From positions 23,088,428 to 23,152,427 of the forward strand of contig NC_064759.1 of the NCBI RefSeq assembly GCF_011397635.1: DNA of 64,000 nucleotides. The letters run 5' to 3'. The notes under the pieces are model-generated. The model ran no database searches. It saw only the letters and a program-made list of their open reading frames with translations, and was not told the DNA's origin. The position numbers and the translations under genes are program-made. The stretch is from Epinephelus fuscoguttatus (Eukaryota > Chordata > Actinopteri > Perciformes > Serranidae). Shown here piece by piece: positions 48,701 through 60,589 of this stretch (position 1 is the first letter of the stretch; each line of letters opens with the position of its first letter).

Positions 48701-49374
48701 TGTGATTTTTTAAAAGATGTAGCTTAAACATTTTTTTTTATTTCAAAAAAATCAAAAACACAAGTTTCCCACTTTACGCATATTTCGTTTTCTGCAATTG
48801 CAGTTCACAGCAAGCAGATTTCTCTCTTGGCAAAGCAAAGAAAAAAATCTGGATAAAATATAAGAAAGCTGCTGATTGTCTTGCAGGTCTGGAAAAACCC
48901 TTATAGTAATTAAAAAAACATTTAGTGAAACAACACCCAGTCTTAGAAATACAGCAAATTTCCAACCAGAGTTTTGCATTAGATTTTTAAATGCATTTCT
49001 TAGCTATTTTTTTTAAATAGTCAAACACCCTGATATATTTTCCTGAAAAAAAAACAGCAAAACTAATATACCCTACATATTTCTAATTTCATCAAACCTG
49101 TTTCATGCTTACTGCGACAGGTTCCTCACAAACCTCTTCTTTTGAAGTATTCACTATGCCTGTTGTTAGTGTCTATATGTGAAGTATGTGTATGGGAGCA
49201 TAAACTGACTGAGTCAGTGTATGAGTGCAGAAAACATGATGCAATAACATGTTCTCATTAGGGCCCCTGTGACGGCCTGCAACAGGAAACCAACGGACGA
49301 TCACACAACAAACCTTCCTAAGGCAACGGCAATGCTTGCTGCCCTCTTGTAACGCCCTCCACGACCCTCTCCCT

Positions 49375-49414
<40 letters not shown>

Positions 49415-52400
49415 AGACGCACAGCTCCCTCTCTCATTTCCACCAGTGTCTGGCTCTTCCATCCACCCTCATGGCCAAATGCGCTGTGGGGTACAGCAGA
49501 GTGGTGAGCATTATGGTGACATGTTTATGGCGGCTGTGAGCAGCGGGGGACATTACCAGGAGTGGTGGCACAGGTAATTCATTACGATGTGACCTCTGAG
49601 GAGGAAATGAAACAGAGTCAAGCTCCATGTGCAAGCTGCCTTTGCAGGTTACTGAAAAAAAAATACACGGGGACGTTAAAATGAACTATTATAAATACGT
49701 ATAGCACAGACGGCAGCTTAAACATTCATGTGCACAAAGTCATACACACACAAAGACACATTTGTACAAACACACAGGCAAAACACAAAGGGAAACACAC
49801 AAAAACACACACTTTCATCGCTGCTCATTGCAGACATATGGTAGTTGGAATTGTGATGTTCATTCGAGCCACAACTAATGACTATATTCATTTTTGATAA
49901 ATCTGGCGATTATGTTCTTGATTGATTGTCTTGTCTGATCAACAGTTCAAAGATACTCAGTTTACGATGATATAAAATTGAGAAAAGCTGCAAATCAATA
50001 CCAAGGAAGAGCGGTAACTATATATACATGAACTGAATATTTGCCATTTTTGCTTTCAAGCTGACAAGAGCACTGAATCCACTGACAAAATAGTTGCAGA
50101 CACATTTCCTGTAAATAGAATAATTGAACAGCTGACGGATTATTTCAGCTCTAATGTGTGTTTTTCAACACAGATGCCAGTGGTTTTAGACTGATATCCA
50201 GCATTTGCAATCACTCAGTCAAACTGCATGTTTGGTAAACTGGAAAAGCAAAGTGACACAAGCAGGTTTGCTTAAATCCATAGGTGGATTATAAGATGAG
50301 AGGCCCCGTGGGCACAAATAAACAAAGGGCCCCACCATATCTCCTACGCAGGAGCAAGACACACAAACTATGTTGTGGTTTTTGTGTCTTTTTGTAGTTG
50401 TTTGGGTCTCTGTAAAGTAATTTTGTGTCTTTTTGGTCATTTTATGTCACTTTGTAGTCATTTTGTGTCTCCTTGTGGTTGTTTTGCATCTCTGTCATCA
50501 TTTTAAGCCTCTTCGACATCAGTACATGTTAATTTCAATGACATTTTGCAGGTAAAGGCCAGGGGGGCCCTGACACTTTAGGCCCATGCCTATGCCCGGC
50601 AGGTTCATTCAGTAATCCATCCATGCTTAAATCCATAATATTGGGTGGGCTATCAGCTCTCAGAACTACACTTATATACAAAGGTCAGAGAATTTCAGAG
50701 ACATTCTAGGTTACTGTAATTTGCAAATCAAGGCATGAAAAATAAAAATGAACAGAAAAGTTTTAGGTTCAATTTCACTTTTACACTCTAATTTATGTCA
50801 ATGTAGGAGGAACCTTCATATCTACAGCATTTGAAATAGGAAAATATAACATGTGTTTAACATGATCCGTTGAAATATTGAAAAAAATCTCATAAGAAAT
50901 GTAACAAATTTCCGCAAATATATTATTCTGGTCTGCACTGAACTGCCCGTCTGTGTTGTGTGATGTCCGCACAGGCCGTACATCATCTCCTCTGAAGAAT
51001 GTTTTATCGGGTACAGGAGCCCCTCATGTCGCAGTCACCGCACAGGAACAGGAGCACTGCTGTCGGGGGATGGGGAAATGTAATTAGGCCCACCAGGTGC
51101 ACAGATCAGGGAACCAGTTACTGCTTCCCAAATTTATTACTTCCGCACAGATTTTGGGGGTGCATACCAAAAAAATCTACTAAATGAGCCTCCAGTGAGA
51201 ATTGGCAACAAACAGACTCATTGTTGCTAAGCCTGGACACTTCAGGCCATCAGTGTGCCAGGCCTCAGCAGCACACACATACTCACAGATCTGAATAACA
51301 CGGTCGCTATTTCTTTCTGCTCTACAGTGGCCTGGTCGCTCAGTGATAAAGTAAACATTTCACTGACTTAGTGCGTGATGTTTTTTCATGCTGCACAAGA
51401 ATACCAGACCATTGAGGAGATCTTTCGAGCTTAACATGACTTAGGCTCAGTGTTAAAACTGTCCTCTGGTCTTAGTGGTGTTTTCTGCAGCTCATTAGCA
51501 ATCATGTCCTTTAACATTACCTGAATTTGTTCACAAAGGTCTGAGCGGACCAACCAACATTCATATTAAATGTGCTGTCACAGTGGTGGACAAACAGTAA
51601 CAGATCCATTTTGTGTTTGTTTTATCATATTTGATGTGGAATGGAAATTATTCTGTGTAAATTATTATTATGTATTAAATTTGATTGATGATTTGATATT
51701 TGTTTTTTGAGATTGTAATTTAAGTTCTTCAGGACAGTCCTTTTCCACATGACTGTATGTGTTTGTGTGTATATTAAGATCAAAATCTTATAGCATGGAG
51801 CTTTTAAACTGTGCATCATCAGCTTTTAACAATGATGTCTTTGGGGCTTCATATATTTCAAAGTTAGTGTAATAATCTCCTTCAAGTACAGTGATTTAAT
51901 GGTACAAAACTACTCTGGAAGGATTATGATGTATCAAGTATGAGGATTATTTAAATTACCAATTATTTCTCTCTGTAATTTGCCAATTATGATTTTCAAT
52001 ATGCTTTCATTTACTGAAGATTGGCCCTTTGAGCTGGTTACTGTATGACACATTACGCTGCGTTGTTAAATGAGTCTAGCAAGAAAGTTTTGGCCTATAA
52101 TATCCACCATAAGCTTTTACTGTACAGACCAAGGTCTGAGGAAAAGCCTCTCAACCAGTAGCAGAGCAGCGCCACCTCTTGTTCACAGACCCAACCAGCA
52201 GGCTGGCTGGGGAAAATGGGGACAAGAATGTGTGCTTGTTTTCCAGGCGCCTAATTATAAAGGAGAATGTGCTTTAAGCAGCAGGCCACCAGATGAGGAG
52301 GAAGACAGGCCAAATCAAGCACTCTCTCTGTAATTATGCTTCACAGGCACTTGGCACAACGCGCAAGATTTCGCACTTCTCAGAGTGGGCACAGGCCAGC

Positions 52401-54936
52401 GGACAAAGGAGGGGGGGCAGCAAAGTTTTTCCACTCCGAGCCAACTAATTGCCTCATTATTCCCCAATAAGTCATTTGGAAGCATTTTTTTCTGACGCTA
52501 ACACCTCAGACACATGCACGGCTCACAATCGGAGGGCAGAGGATATTAGAGCCAGTCAAGCAACAAACAAGAACAACAGAGACAGCTGGGCCTTGTCAGC
52601 TTCAATAATACGAGTCTGAAATATTAGATTGGGAAACAGATGTAGGAACTAAGAGAGTGTCAAACTGTGAGGAGGGGAATTCACTTTGTAGACTCGACTT
52701 CAAATATAAATGCTCTAGCACATCACAAAACTGTTCACAGTATAATGTAAAAGGTATGTGAGATAAAACTAAATGAATTAGTAGTTTCTGACCCTTTTTT
52801 AAATACACTTTTATGCACTCTATTTTTTTATGTATTCTATTAAACACATGGATGTAGCAAAGAAGTATGGAGGACCAAAACATAGAATAAATATAAAATA
52901 ATGAATAAATAATTAAATGTGTATGTATTTAATAATAAAGTGAATTAATTCTATAAGTAAATCGGACTGTGGCACATAACACAACCACCTGGGAATTAGA
53001 TAAAAACCCTGATGAAGATGAAATTCTCATATAAACTCAGGACCATACTTTTATTTTTACAAATTAGGCTACTTAAGTAAAATTAAAGCATAACTTTTCA
53101 CCTGTACACAAAGGTGACTTTGACCAATATAAAGCCCTTTGGAAGCACATACATTTGTACATTTTTTCTATACAGTAAAGATAAGATAATTTCATTAAAC
53201 ACACAAGTTAATGATGCTCTGATTAAATGGGCACCATCTGGAATTGGCCATCAATCACACAAATAACTCAAACAAAAGTCCGAAATTTCATCAATAAGAA
53301 AAATCTATCATAAAGTAACCTAGGCAAATAAATATTTTAATAGCTTAATCCATAATGTAATGTTTGACTTTCCAGTAAGCACACACAGGGAGTCATTGTT
53401 ATTGTCTTGCCTCACATGAACTACAGGAGGCGCTGTTGATTATGGTGGGACTTGAAGTGCAGTCGGCAGGGCAGCATTTGAGCTGCTGTTTAGTGTTCAC
53501 TGATTGTGATGTTAAGGATGCTATGAATTGATGGTGCTGTGTACTCTAGACCAGAGTTCAGGTGGGACTGGATATGATTCCAATTCAATGAAATAAAGGA
53601 TAATAAAATTGTATATTTTTTCAGACCATGATACAGTTGTTACAATCACAGTCATGAAGCCAAGTCAAAGTCCAAATTTTTACATCACCATGGCAACACA
53701 GTCTCTAATAAACTGCTGCAGGAGTGCATGCAATTATTTATTCTAGCCAGTTCCACATGTCTGCCTTAAAAATGTATTTGTTTTTTACTTTTTCCGACGG
53801 TCGGACTTGGGGTGGCCTATCCTTTAAAATCACATGATGACAACTGATTTAAAAAAAACAACAACATATAAATGAGTATAAAAAGTTGTACAAAGTTGTA
53901 AGAGTTGTGGACTTGTGATCAACACCGATGACATCATGCACTCTCAAGAGAGATTTTTTAATCAAATGAATACTACAACTTGTGGCCTTTCACACAAGTG
54001 TGCATAACCCATAGTTTGTCACTCAGTGGACAAACTGTCACAGCAAAAGCTGAACATGATTACTAACTAACTATTTTCTTTTCAGAAACCAATACAGTAT
54101 CTGAGTTTTTCCCACCTACAGTATCAGCTGACAGACACCATATCTGGTTAAAGGTGATAGCTATAGGCTACCGATATGGATATGGAACTAGATATACCCA
54201 TATACTGTAAAACTCCAATTAAAAGTCCCAGTTAAACGCCCAGTCCCTTTGTCTAGTCTGGTGTGGCTGCACATTTTGACAAATAAACACCTGTCTCAAT
54301 AAGACACCTGGTCTCATTTCCAAGCAGCAATTTTTTCTTTGGATGTATAAAAGTGGGTTGTTGGCTACCTCAAATGATGTGTCCATTCCTTGATTAGGGT
54401 TGTAAGAGTCCTCAGATCAAAAGAATCAAAAGGATTTTTCATAAAAATTAATCCAAGTTGTGAGTATTGTTTAAACAGGATAAAGTGATGTTGTGTCGGT
54501 ATGGCGGGTGCTGTAATCCTCGAGTGCCATAACTCACCCTCTATCTGATGCACTGTCTGTCGGAGCTAGATCAAATAAATGATTCATAATTGATTTATTA
54601 TCTGAAGTCTAATTTTTAAACAAGTGATATTCATACTGGTTGAAACAAACAATTTGGTTGTATTTCCCAATCTTTGCTGAGCAACAGTTTTGTGCGAAAG
54701 AAATTCAAGGCCTTTCTCATATAGATGCCTGTCCCAAATATAAGCCTGTTGATTTTGGTGATTTAAGCAAATAATAGCCCAGGCTATTAATTGTTAAAAG
54801 TTTTATGGTATGTCTAAGGCACTTATTATTGTCATTTACTCTCACTCATTGTAATTACTTAGCATGTGAGAAATATGAGAATATGACACATTTCATGAGA
54901 ATTTATTTATGCTAATGCCAGTATAGACAGATAGAC

Positions 54937-54979
<43 letters not shown>

Positions 54980-56006
54980 ATGCATCTCTACATCCACCCT
55001 GTCAGAAACACTCTCTGACCAGACCAAAATGCAACATCTGCTTGGAGAAAACAGTGTCAGCACCATAGATACAGCAAGATATGTAGTTATGTAGTGCATG
55101 TCATGCCTAAGAGACAACCAACACAGCAACATTATAGTTCATCTCATCATAGATCTCACTTTGCCTTTTTATTTACTCCTTCATTTAAAACGTTTTTCTC
55201 CTTTAAAATGAATGCCTATGCATTTGAAATAATACATTGTCTGTCTTAATGTGTAATTGTGATTTGGCAACACAATGTCATGCCAGTAAAGCTTATTGAG
55301 TTGAATTGAACTGAACACAAATCAAATAACTGAAATATGCAACAATATTTGCAAAGACATAGCTAATAATATGATAAAGAAACTTAACGCTTCTTAAAGT
55401 GATAAAAAAACAAATAAGACATGTTGAACAGTGACTTGGTTAAAGAGTGCATCCTGAGCTCCAGCAGGTGATATAACTGTTCTACACTGTCAGGCGGACT
55501 GAAACAAGCTGATAAGTAAGTAATGTATCTACGGTGGCTCGTGCAGGCTGCAAGTTAACTCACAGCGCTTCCAATGCAGCGCTGCGCGCGGGCCTCGATC
55601 TGCAATAATTTTGCACGAGCGACTCGACGGAACGTAAAGAAACGGTCTCCTACTTCAGTGCCGCTCTGCCGCTGTTACAGCTGTCTTATCACTGACAGGG
55701 CGTCGATACAGAAATACAGGTGGCGGACAGGAACTGTTATATCTACACAAAAACATCAACAGCCACCACACCTAGCAACAGGGTTGTCAGGACGCAGGAA
55801 GTAACTTGCTAGCTCGCTAACTTAGCCACTTATGCTAGCTGCAAACCTCGGCCATTGCTAGCTGCGACGCTCAGTACTTATCGGCTCTTACCGATGTGGT
55901 TATCCTCGATGTGCACGATGAGCTCGGCCAGAGAGTCGAAGTGAAGTCCGCAGCCCCCGAACCTGCAAGCGTTGGAAAAGAAAGAAGCAGCGGCGATGCC
56001 TGTCAT
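37725..56006 (-). CDS. jazf1: Juxtaposed with another zinc finger protein 1
   Basis: Nuclear zinc-finger cofactor: a repressor partner of the orphan receptor NR2C2 and a subunit associated with the NuA4/TIP60 acetyltransferase complex; in humans it is linked to type 2 diabetes and to fusion oncogenes. Five coding exons join as complement(55892..56006, 43935..44007, 43035..43231, 40245..40414, 37725..37901). All are GT-AG and in frame, 732 bp, 243 aa, the same length as human JAZF1. The N-terminus MTGIAAASFFSNACRFGGCG includes the first atypical C2H2 finger (C14, C19, H32, H37). Exon 3 encodes a Ser/Thr-Pro-rich segment and exon 4 an acidic patch. Further fingers are C175/C180/H193/H198 and C210/C212/H225/H230, and the end is IIRKMQQ. 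Intron 1 is 11.9 kb. The gene converges on tax1bp1. By synteny this is the 'b' copy. Confidence 0.96.
38420..38620. repeat. Dispersed fish-type repeat
   Basis: The wording of this segment, with a GGTGGTCTGC-then-TTTCACTAC stretch and a CAAACCAATGGGGGACGTC stretch, matches a repeat I recognise as common in teleost genomes. No clear termini are visible, so class is not assigned. This relies on recall, not on a search. Confidence 0.4.
38932..39491. mobile_element. Old hAT-like non-autonomous element
   Basis: The right end read backwards begins CAGTGGTTCTCAAATGG, a classic hAT-type terminus. A possible left end begins CAGTGTGGGGCAAG at 38932. The adjoining 8-bp sequences (ACCAAGAA and CCCTAGAA) match at 6 of 8 positions. 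Both ends share an inner GGCACACC stretch in opposite orientation. The right end is firm and the left end tentative. Confidence 0.5.
39645..39714. repeat. (TG)35 microsatellite
   Basis: A 70-bp uninterrupted TG run inside jazf1 intron 4. Confidence 0.97.
40896..41376. mobile_element. hAT-like MITE with 8-bp target duplication
   Basis: A 481-bp element. The left end is CAGTGGTTCTCAACC and the right end (reverse complement) CAGTGGTTCTTAACC, 14 of 15 identical. It is flanked by AATTAGAC (40888-40895) and AATCAGAC (41377-41384), an 8-bp duplication with one difference, which is the hAT hallmark. It contains no transposase gene. Confidence 0.85.
42536..42604 (-). repeat. tRNA-like remnant, probably SINE-derived
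   Basis: Read on the minus strand it contains GTGTAGTGGTTAGAGCA, matching an RNA polymerase III A box as in tRNA genes, and then GGTCTAGGGCTC in B-box position. The B box is degraded (GGTTCGAATCC expected) and the arms do not pair well, so a tRNA-derived SINE fragment or pseudo-tRNA is more likely than a working tRNA. Confidence 0.4.
43232..43934 (-). other. jazf1 intron 2
   Basis: A 703-bp intron without recognisable features; donor GTAAAG and acceptor GCCAG. Confidence 0.75.
46935..47519. mobile_element. MITE-like foldback repeat
   Basis: It begins CTGCATTCACATG and ends, read backwards, CTGCATTCATGAG. The two ends share CTGCATTCA in inverted orientation over 585 bp. A TTCCAACTT-type segment near the right end has a CACTTCAACTT counterpart near the left in opposite sense. 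Target duplication is not clear, so the borders are approximate. Confidence 0.45.
49377..49413. repeat. (CA)n microsatellite
   Basis: A 37-bp CA run in jazf1 intron 1. Confidence 0.95.
50225..50640. mobile_element. Minisatellite-bearing repeat family, copy 1
   Basis: Degenerate 21-bp units of the TTTGTAGTYRTTTTGYRTCTC type lie at about 50380-50500. They are followed by a shared tail (AGGCCAGGGGGGCCCTGACA, then TTCAGTAATCCATCCATG). The left side (GGTGGATTATAAGATGAGAGG) resembles the tail read backwards (GGATGGATTACTGAATGA), which suggests terminal inverted repeats of a DNA transposon. Borders are tentative. Confidence 0.5.
52190..52590. promoter_or_regulatory. Candidate conserved non-coding element in jazf1 intron 1
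   Basis: This stretch is non-repetitive and less AT-rich than its surroundings. It is dense in homeodomain-type cores (CTAATTATAA, GTAATTATG, CTAATTGC, CCAATAAGTCATTTG) and E-box-like motifs. It has no coding signature. Enhancer function is inference from composition and locus only. Confidence 0.35.
54924..54979. repeat. (GATA)n microsatellite
   Basis: Tetranucleotide TAGA/GATA run of about 56 bp, with TAGACAGA variant units at its left end. Confidence 0.95.
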
Positions 56007-56175
56007 GGTCGCTGCTGCATTGGAAATGAGGGCAGGCGGCAGCAGCAGCGAGCAGCGGGGAGACAGCAGGCGGACAGCGGTGGGAACAGCTGGAGCGACA
56101 GGGGCGGTGCGGTGACTTCTCCGAGCTGCGTCAAACCAACTGGAGACAGACAACCAGACCGGAAGTAAGGCGGTG
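55560..56175 (-). promoter_or_regulatory. jazf1 CpG-rich promoter and first exon region
   Basis: GC- and CpG-rich DNA surrounds the jazf1 start codon (56006), in contrast to AT-rich flanks. An ETS/GABPA-like CCGGAAGT lies at 56159-56166, about 150 bp upstream of the ATG. CAG/CGG-rich sequence between them is probably 5' leader. No TATA box is seen, typical for a CpG-island promoter. Confidence 0.6.
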
Positions 56176-56249
56176 TGACTTTCATTCATGCTTTCATTAC
56201 AAGAGCATACACTGTCTTTAAAGATACCGGTAGTCAATAATCATTCATC

Positions 56250-56545
56250 ATCATTTTGAGTCTCTTTGTAGAAGTTTTGCATGTGTTTGTTGTCATTTTG
56301 TGTCTCTGTGGATGTTTTGCCCCTTTTTCGTACACATTGTAAGGCTCTTTGTGTCTCTTTGCAGCTGTTTTGCATCTCTTTTTGTAGTTGTCTTGTGTCT
56401 GTTTGTGGTCATGTTGAGTCTCTTCCTGGTCAGATGTTTGTCATTGGGTGACATTTTGCAGATGGAGGCCAAGGGGGAAGGCTCCTGATACTTTGGCATC
56501 CTGGGCCTGTGCCCTGTTGGTCTGTTCAGTAATCCATCCACGAGG
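56250..56545. mobile_element. Minisatellite-bearing repeat family, copy 2
   Basis: Degenerate 21-bp units (TTTTGTGTCTCTTTG and TTTTGCATCTCTTT types) at about 56255-56430 are followed by the family tail (GATGGAGGCCAAGGGGGAAG, then TTCAGTAATCCATCCACG). Same orientation as copies 1 and 3. It begins about 90 bp upstream of the jazf1 promoter ETS site. Confidence 0.6.
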
Positions 56546-59430
56546 AACACAATTGAAATAAATTCATTTTAAGGATGATCTAATCAACTTATCAATTAAA
56601 CTAGTACATTATAAACAAATCAACTGACTTAATATCGCCACTAAAGAAGTCTAAGAGCCTAGTCTAAACTAAATATAGAATATTGTTTATATTTTTTAAC
56701 ACGTCAGGTAATTGTATTGTCTCTCAGGGTGTAATTCTCAAATAAATTAGTGGATTTGTATATTCGTATATTATATTGTTACTATTATGTTATGACCCAT
56801 AGTAATAATAAAATAGAAGATTCATTACAATGTCAGCAAAGGCACAGTTTGCCCATGTAAAAATTATGCAACTCTGACGCAGTTATTTGTAATGATAAAA
56901 TACTGAGGAAAGGTTTTTTTTTTTGTTTGTTTTTGTTTTGTCTTACTTGGCACATGTAGTTTGTGTAGTCAGTACAGTTGGCAGGATTCAGGAGACCAAG
57001 GGACTTTCAGTAGTGAATCAGCACCCTTACTACAAACTACTTGCTGAATCTTTACAGTTTTTCAGTCTGTCTCCTGGTGCATCGCCTTCTCAAAAGGTGC
57101 TGCTTTAACAAACTGTCAAGTGTTTGTGTCCATGTATATCCACACTAAAATGATCTAATAATTATTCCATTATATTATAATATATATTATTATATTATTG
57201 TTATTATTATTCTTATTATTATTTATATTATACAGTTGTGACATGGATTACACACTGGAGCAACAAGTAGGTGCAATACATAATATAGCCACAAGATGGC
57301 AGTGTTGATCAGTAGATTAAAAAATGAGTCACGTCTATTCTTTGTGTTTAGTAATTTAGGGGATCTTCTACAATTATCCCAAACTTTGCCAACAGTGTTG
57401 TTACATGTATGATGCTAATAAGTACTGAAAGAGAGCAGAGTCAAATACATTTAAAATACAAGTTGCTTCAAGCTTCTGTTTGATGTTATCACGACGTGTT
57501 TAGCACCATCGAGATCACTTGATGCATCATGTGCTGTGAGGTAATTGTATTCATTTAGTTGTTTGAGATAGAGACGAGCTAGAAAAGAACACATGTTGCC
57601 ATTTTGATGTATTAAAAAGTGGCCAGTTTCCGAAAGATTCAGTTATGTATGAAATCCATTTTCAGGTTACAGAAAGCAAACAACTACTGCTTGTGTGTGC
57701 AAATTTTTGAATTTTTGTCAGTGTAACAGATATAAAAGATTTTGTGTCTTGTTAAAAAAAATGTACTTTGTTTCTTTTGATCTGTTTTCAGGGGAAGCAA
57801 GGGAGTGATGCAATCACCTGCAAGACATAACTGGATGTCTGCACAATGTACACGTAAGAATACATAACACTGGTATATAGACAGAGAATATTAACCTTGT
57901 TTGTGCACAAAAATGCAGATCTGCTGCAAATTGGCAAGAAATCAGTTTTGAAAATGTCAAATTACAGAAATTATATTTACTAAAAATGTACTTTTTACAT
58001 TGCGGTAACTTTAAGTCTGTGCTTGGTAGTCTTGTAGTGGGTCATAAGTGTGTCCAGTGTTTTCAGATTAGGCACCGCAGTGATGTTAAAACTATTTTTC
58101 CACTTAAGCTTGAGTGGGATTTTACTTTGAAAAGCATTATATCACATGCAGCCTCTTGTTTGAGGAAGCTCATGGCTTTTCCTGTAAGATTCTGGCATTG
58201 TGTCACTTATTGATGGTTGTGTTTGATGAGCATAGCTGCATCTAATCATTACTCTTCAACTTGTTACAGCCCATAAATGTAGATGATGTAACAGATGTGT
58301 TTGTGATTTTCTGCACTAGAGATTTACTGAATAGGTTGTTTGATTGAAATGTAGAAACACATGCAGGGGAAGGCACTTATCATAGCTGCTGGTCACTAAC
58401 TAAACTCTGATAGTTATTTGCACTTCCACTTAAATTCTCCTGGTTTGCACAATTTGACTCCTGGGAGAGATCTTTTCCAACCTATATGTCATTTTAAATC
58501 TAGATTTGCAGGCCAAAGTACATTTTGGAGGGAATAACACAACTGCAAACTGCTGCACAAATTAATCCAAAATATAATCCGTGCAATGTAGTAATATAAA
58601 TAAAGTCTTAAAAATGAAAGATATAAAGTTAGAGTTATCATCCATTTATATGACACTTCTTTAAAACCCAGCCAGAGAACATTATAAATGGTTTTACAAA
58701 TGACTTTAATAATGCAGTATGAGCGCACACAGAAGCCTAAATTAGATGTCAAAAGAGTGATGTACTTAGCCACAAAAACTGAGCACAGAGGACATCACCC
58801 TACACTGTGATAAATCTAAAGACTCATCGCACAGGCAGCACCATTCACCAGCCACCTAATGTAAATGTTACAGGGTTGAGTGTTTGAGTGCGGGAATGTC
58901 ACTGGGGTTATCTACTGGGAACCTCCCAGCACATATGTTTTGTTGAATTAGGCTCTCAGTTCCACCATAACGTACTACAGTGATGTTTGGTGTCTCTCCC
59001 GCAGCAGGGGAGTTAACTTTAACTATATGTTAAAGTTAAATGCCCACACCCCTACACAGAGTTTTAGTTACTGTACAGCTGTTTTGTAGTGCAGTAAATA
59101 GACTTTCATAGATGCTATGTCATTGACACCATAGAGCAGAGCATGACAAATTACTTAAGATTCTCTTTTCAGGACACATAAATATTTCTTTGCAGTCCAC
59201 CCCAGGGTTTGATAAACAATGTCAACAATGTCACACTTTGGCAGTACTGTTTACAAGTCCTGAGGTCTGACTCATTATTCAATATTTCCTGATTTTTAAT
59301 CACAACAGCTAACACATCCTTCTTAGGAGTTTGGAGACTAAATTATATCAACAATTACAGCCTACAAGTCTGGTTGAGAAGAATTAAAATGGAACCTGGC
59401 CTACATCCATTGGTAAAGCAAGCTTGAAAG
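56546..59430. other. Intergenic region right of jazf1, nothing recognised
   Basis: AT-rich DNA with short poly-T and AT/TTA-rich runs (about 57165-57235). I see no coding exon, RNA gene or bounded repeat. Confidence 0.5.
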
Positions 59431-59439
59431 TCAGCCACT

Positions 59440-60255
59440 TTGCATCTATGAGTCTCTTGTAGTCTTTTTTTGCATCTCTAATTAGTAATTTTGCATCCCT
59501 TGTAGTGATTATGTGTCTCTTTGTAGTCATTTTGCATCTCTTTGTAGTTGTTTTGTGTCTCTTGCAGTTACTTTGCATCTCTTTGTAGTCATTTTGTGTC
59601 TCTTTGTAGTTGTTTTTTTGTCTCTGTAATTATTTTGCATCTCTTTAAATTCATTTTGCATCTCTTTGTAGTCATTTTGCATCTCTTTTTAGAAATGTTG
59701 CATCCCTTGTAGTGATTGTCTCTTTGTAGTCATTTTGCATCTCTTTTGTAGTTGTTTTGTGTCTCCTTCAGTAACTTTGCATCTCTTTGTAGTAATTGTT
59801 TGTCTCTTTGTAGTTGTTTTTGTCTCTTTCTAATTATTTTGCATCATTTTGCATCTTTTTGTAGTTATTTTACGTTTCTTAGTAATAATTTTGAATCTCT
59901 GTGGTAATTTTGTACCTCTTTGTAGCTGTTTTGTGTCTCTTTGTGCTAATTTTGCATCTCTTTGTCATCATTTTGCACCAATTTATATTCATTTTGCATC
60001 TCATTGTAGTAATTTTGTGACTCTTTGTAGTAAATTTGTGTCTGTAGAAATTTTACATCTCTTTTTAGCTGTTTTTATGTCTCTTTGTAGTCATTTTGCA
60101 TCTCTTTGTAGTAGTTGTGTGTCTCTTTTTTAAATTTTTTGTCTCTTTGTAGTCATTTTGCGTCCCTTAATAGTTGTTTTGTGTCTCTTTGTAGTCATTT
60201 TACATCCCTTAATAGTTGTTTAGTGTCTCTTTGTAGTCATTTTTGCATCTTTTGC
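59440..60255. repeat. 21-bp-monomer minisatellite array
   Basis: About 800 bp built from degenerate 21-bp units in two main types, TTTGTAGTCATTTTGCATCTC and TTTGTAGTTGTTTTGTGTCTC, often alternating so that a 42-bp higher-order period appears. Because 21 is a multiple of three, one frame stays open and yields a seven-residue periodic peptide (LCSHFAS-like); it has no start or splice context and is probably not a gene. Confidence 0.85.
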
Positions 60256-60328
60256 AGTTTTCAGGGCCCTTTTAATTCTGGGGCCTTGTTCATTTAGTAA
60301 TACAGGTGACAGTTTTCATATTTCACAT
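60256..60328 (+). repeat. Inverted repeat arm A
   Basis: A 73-bp sequence whose reverse complement lies at 62241-62313 with a single visible difference. It follows directly on the minisatellite array and contains TTTAGTAATACAGG, which resembles the terminal TTCAGTAATCCA of the family tails, so it may be a transposon end. Confidence 0.85.
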
Positions 60329-60329
60329 C

Positions 60330-60585
60330 CTTTGCATCATTTGCGTCATTTTGTGTCTCTTTGTAGTTGTTTAGTGTCTCTAAGTGGTCTTTTATGTCCC
60401 TTTGTGGTTGTTTTGCTGGTGGTTGTCTGTTTAGTCATTTTGTGTTTCTCTGTAATCATTTTTAATCTCCTCCAGGTCGCTACATATCTCTTTGAGTGAC
60501 ATTTTGCGAGTAAAAGCCAGGGGGGGCCCTGACACTTTGGGCCCCTGTGTCGTGCCTGGGAGGCCTGTTCAGTAATCCAGCAATG
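60330..60585. mobile_element. Minisatellite-bearing repeat family, copy 3
   Basis: More 21-bp-type units (60345-60470) are followed by the family tail (AAAGCCAGGGGGGGCCCTGA, then TTCAGTAATCCAGCAATG). Together with the array to its left this suggests two nested or adjacent copies. Confidence 0.6.
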
Positions 60586-60589
60586 CTTA

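Larger units (their letters stand above)
44008..55891 (-). other. jazf1 intron 1 (11.9 kb)
   Basis: A long first intron with no exon on either strand that I can support. It contains a MITE-like repeat (46935-47519), CA and GATA microsatellites, one copy of the 21-bp minisatellite family (about 50225-50640), and GC-richer, low-repeat stretches (51000-51500 and 52190-52590) that look like candidate regulatory elements. In vertebrates, introns of this gene neighbourhood are known to host long-range 5' HoxA enhancers. Confidence 0.6.
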
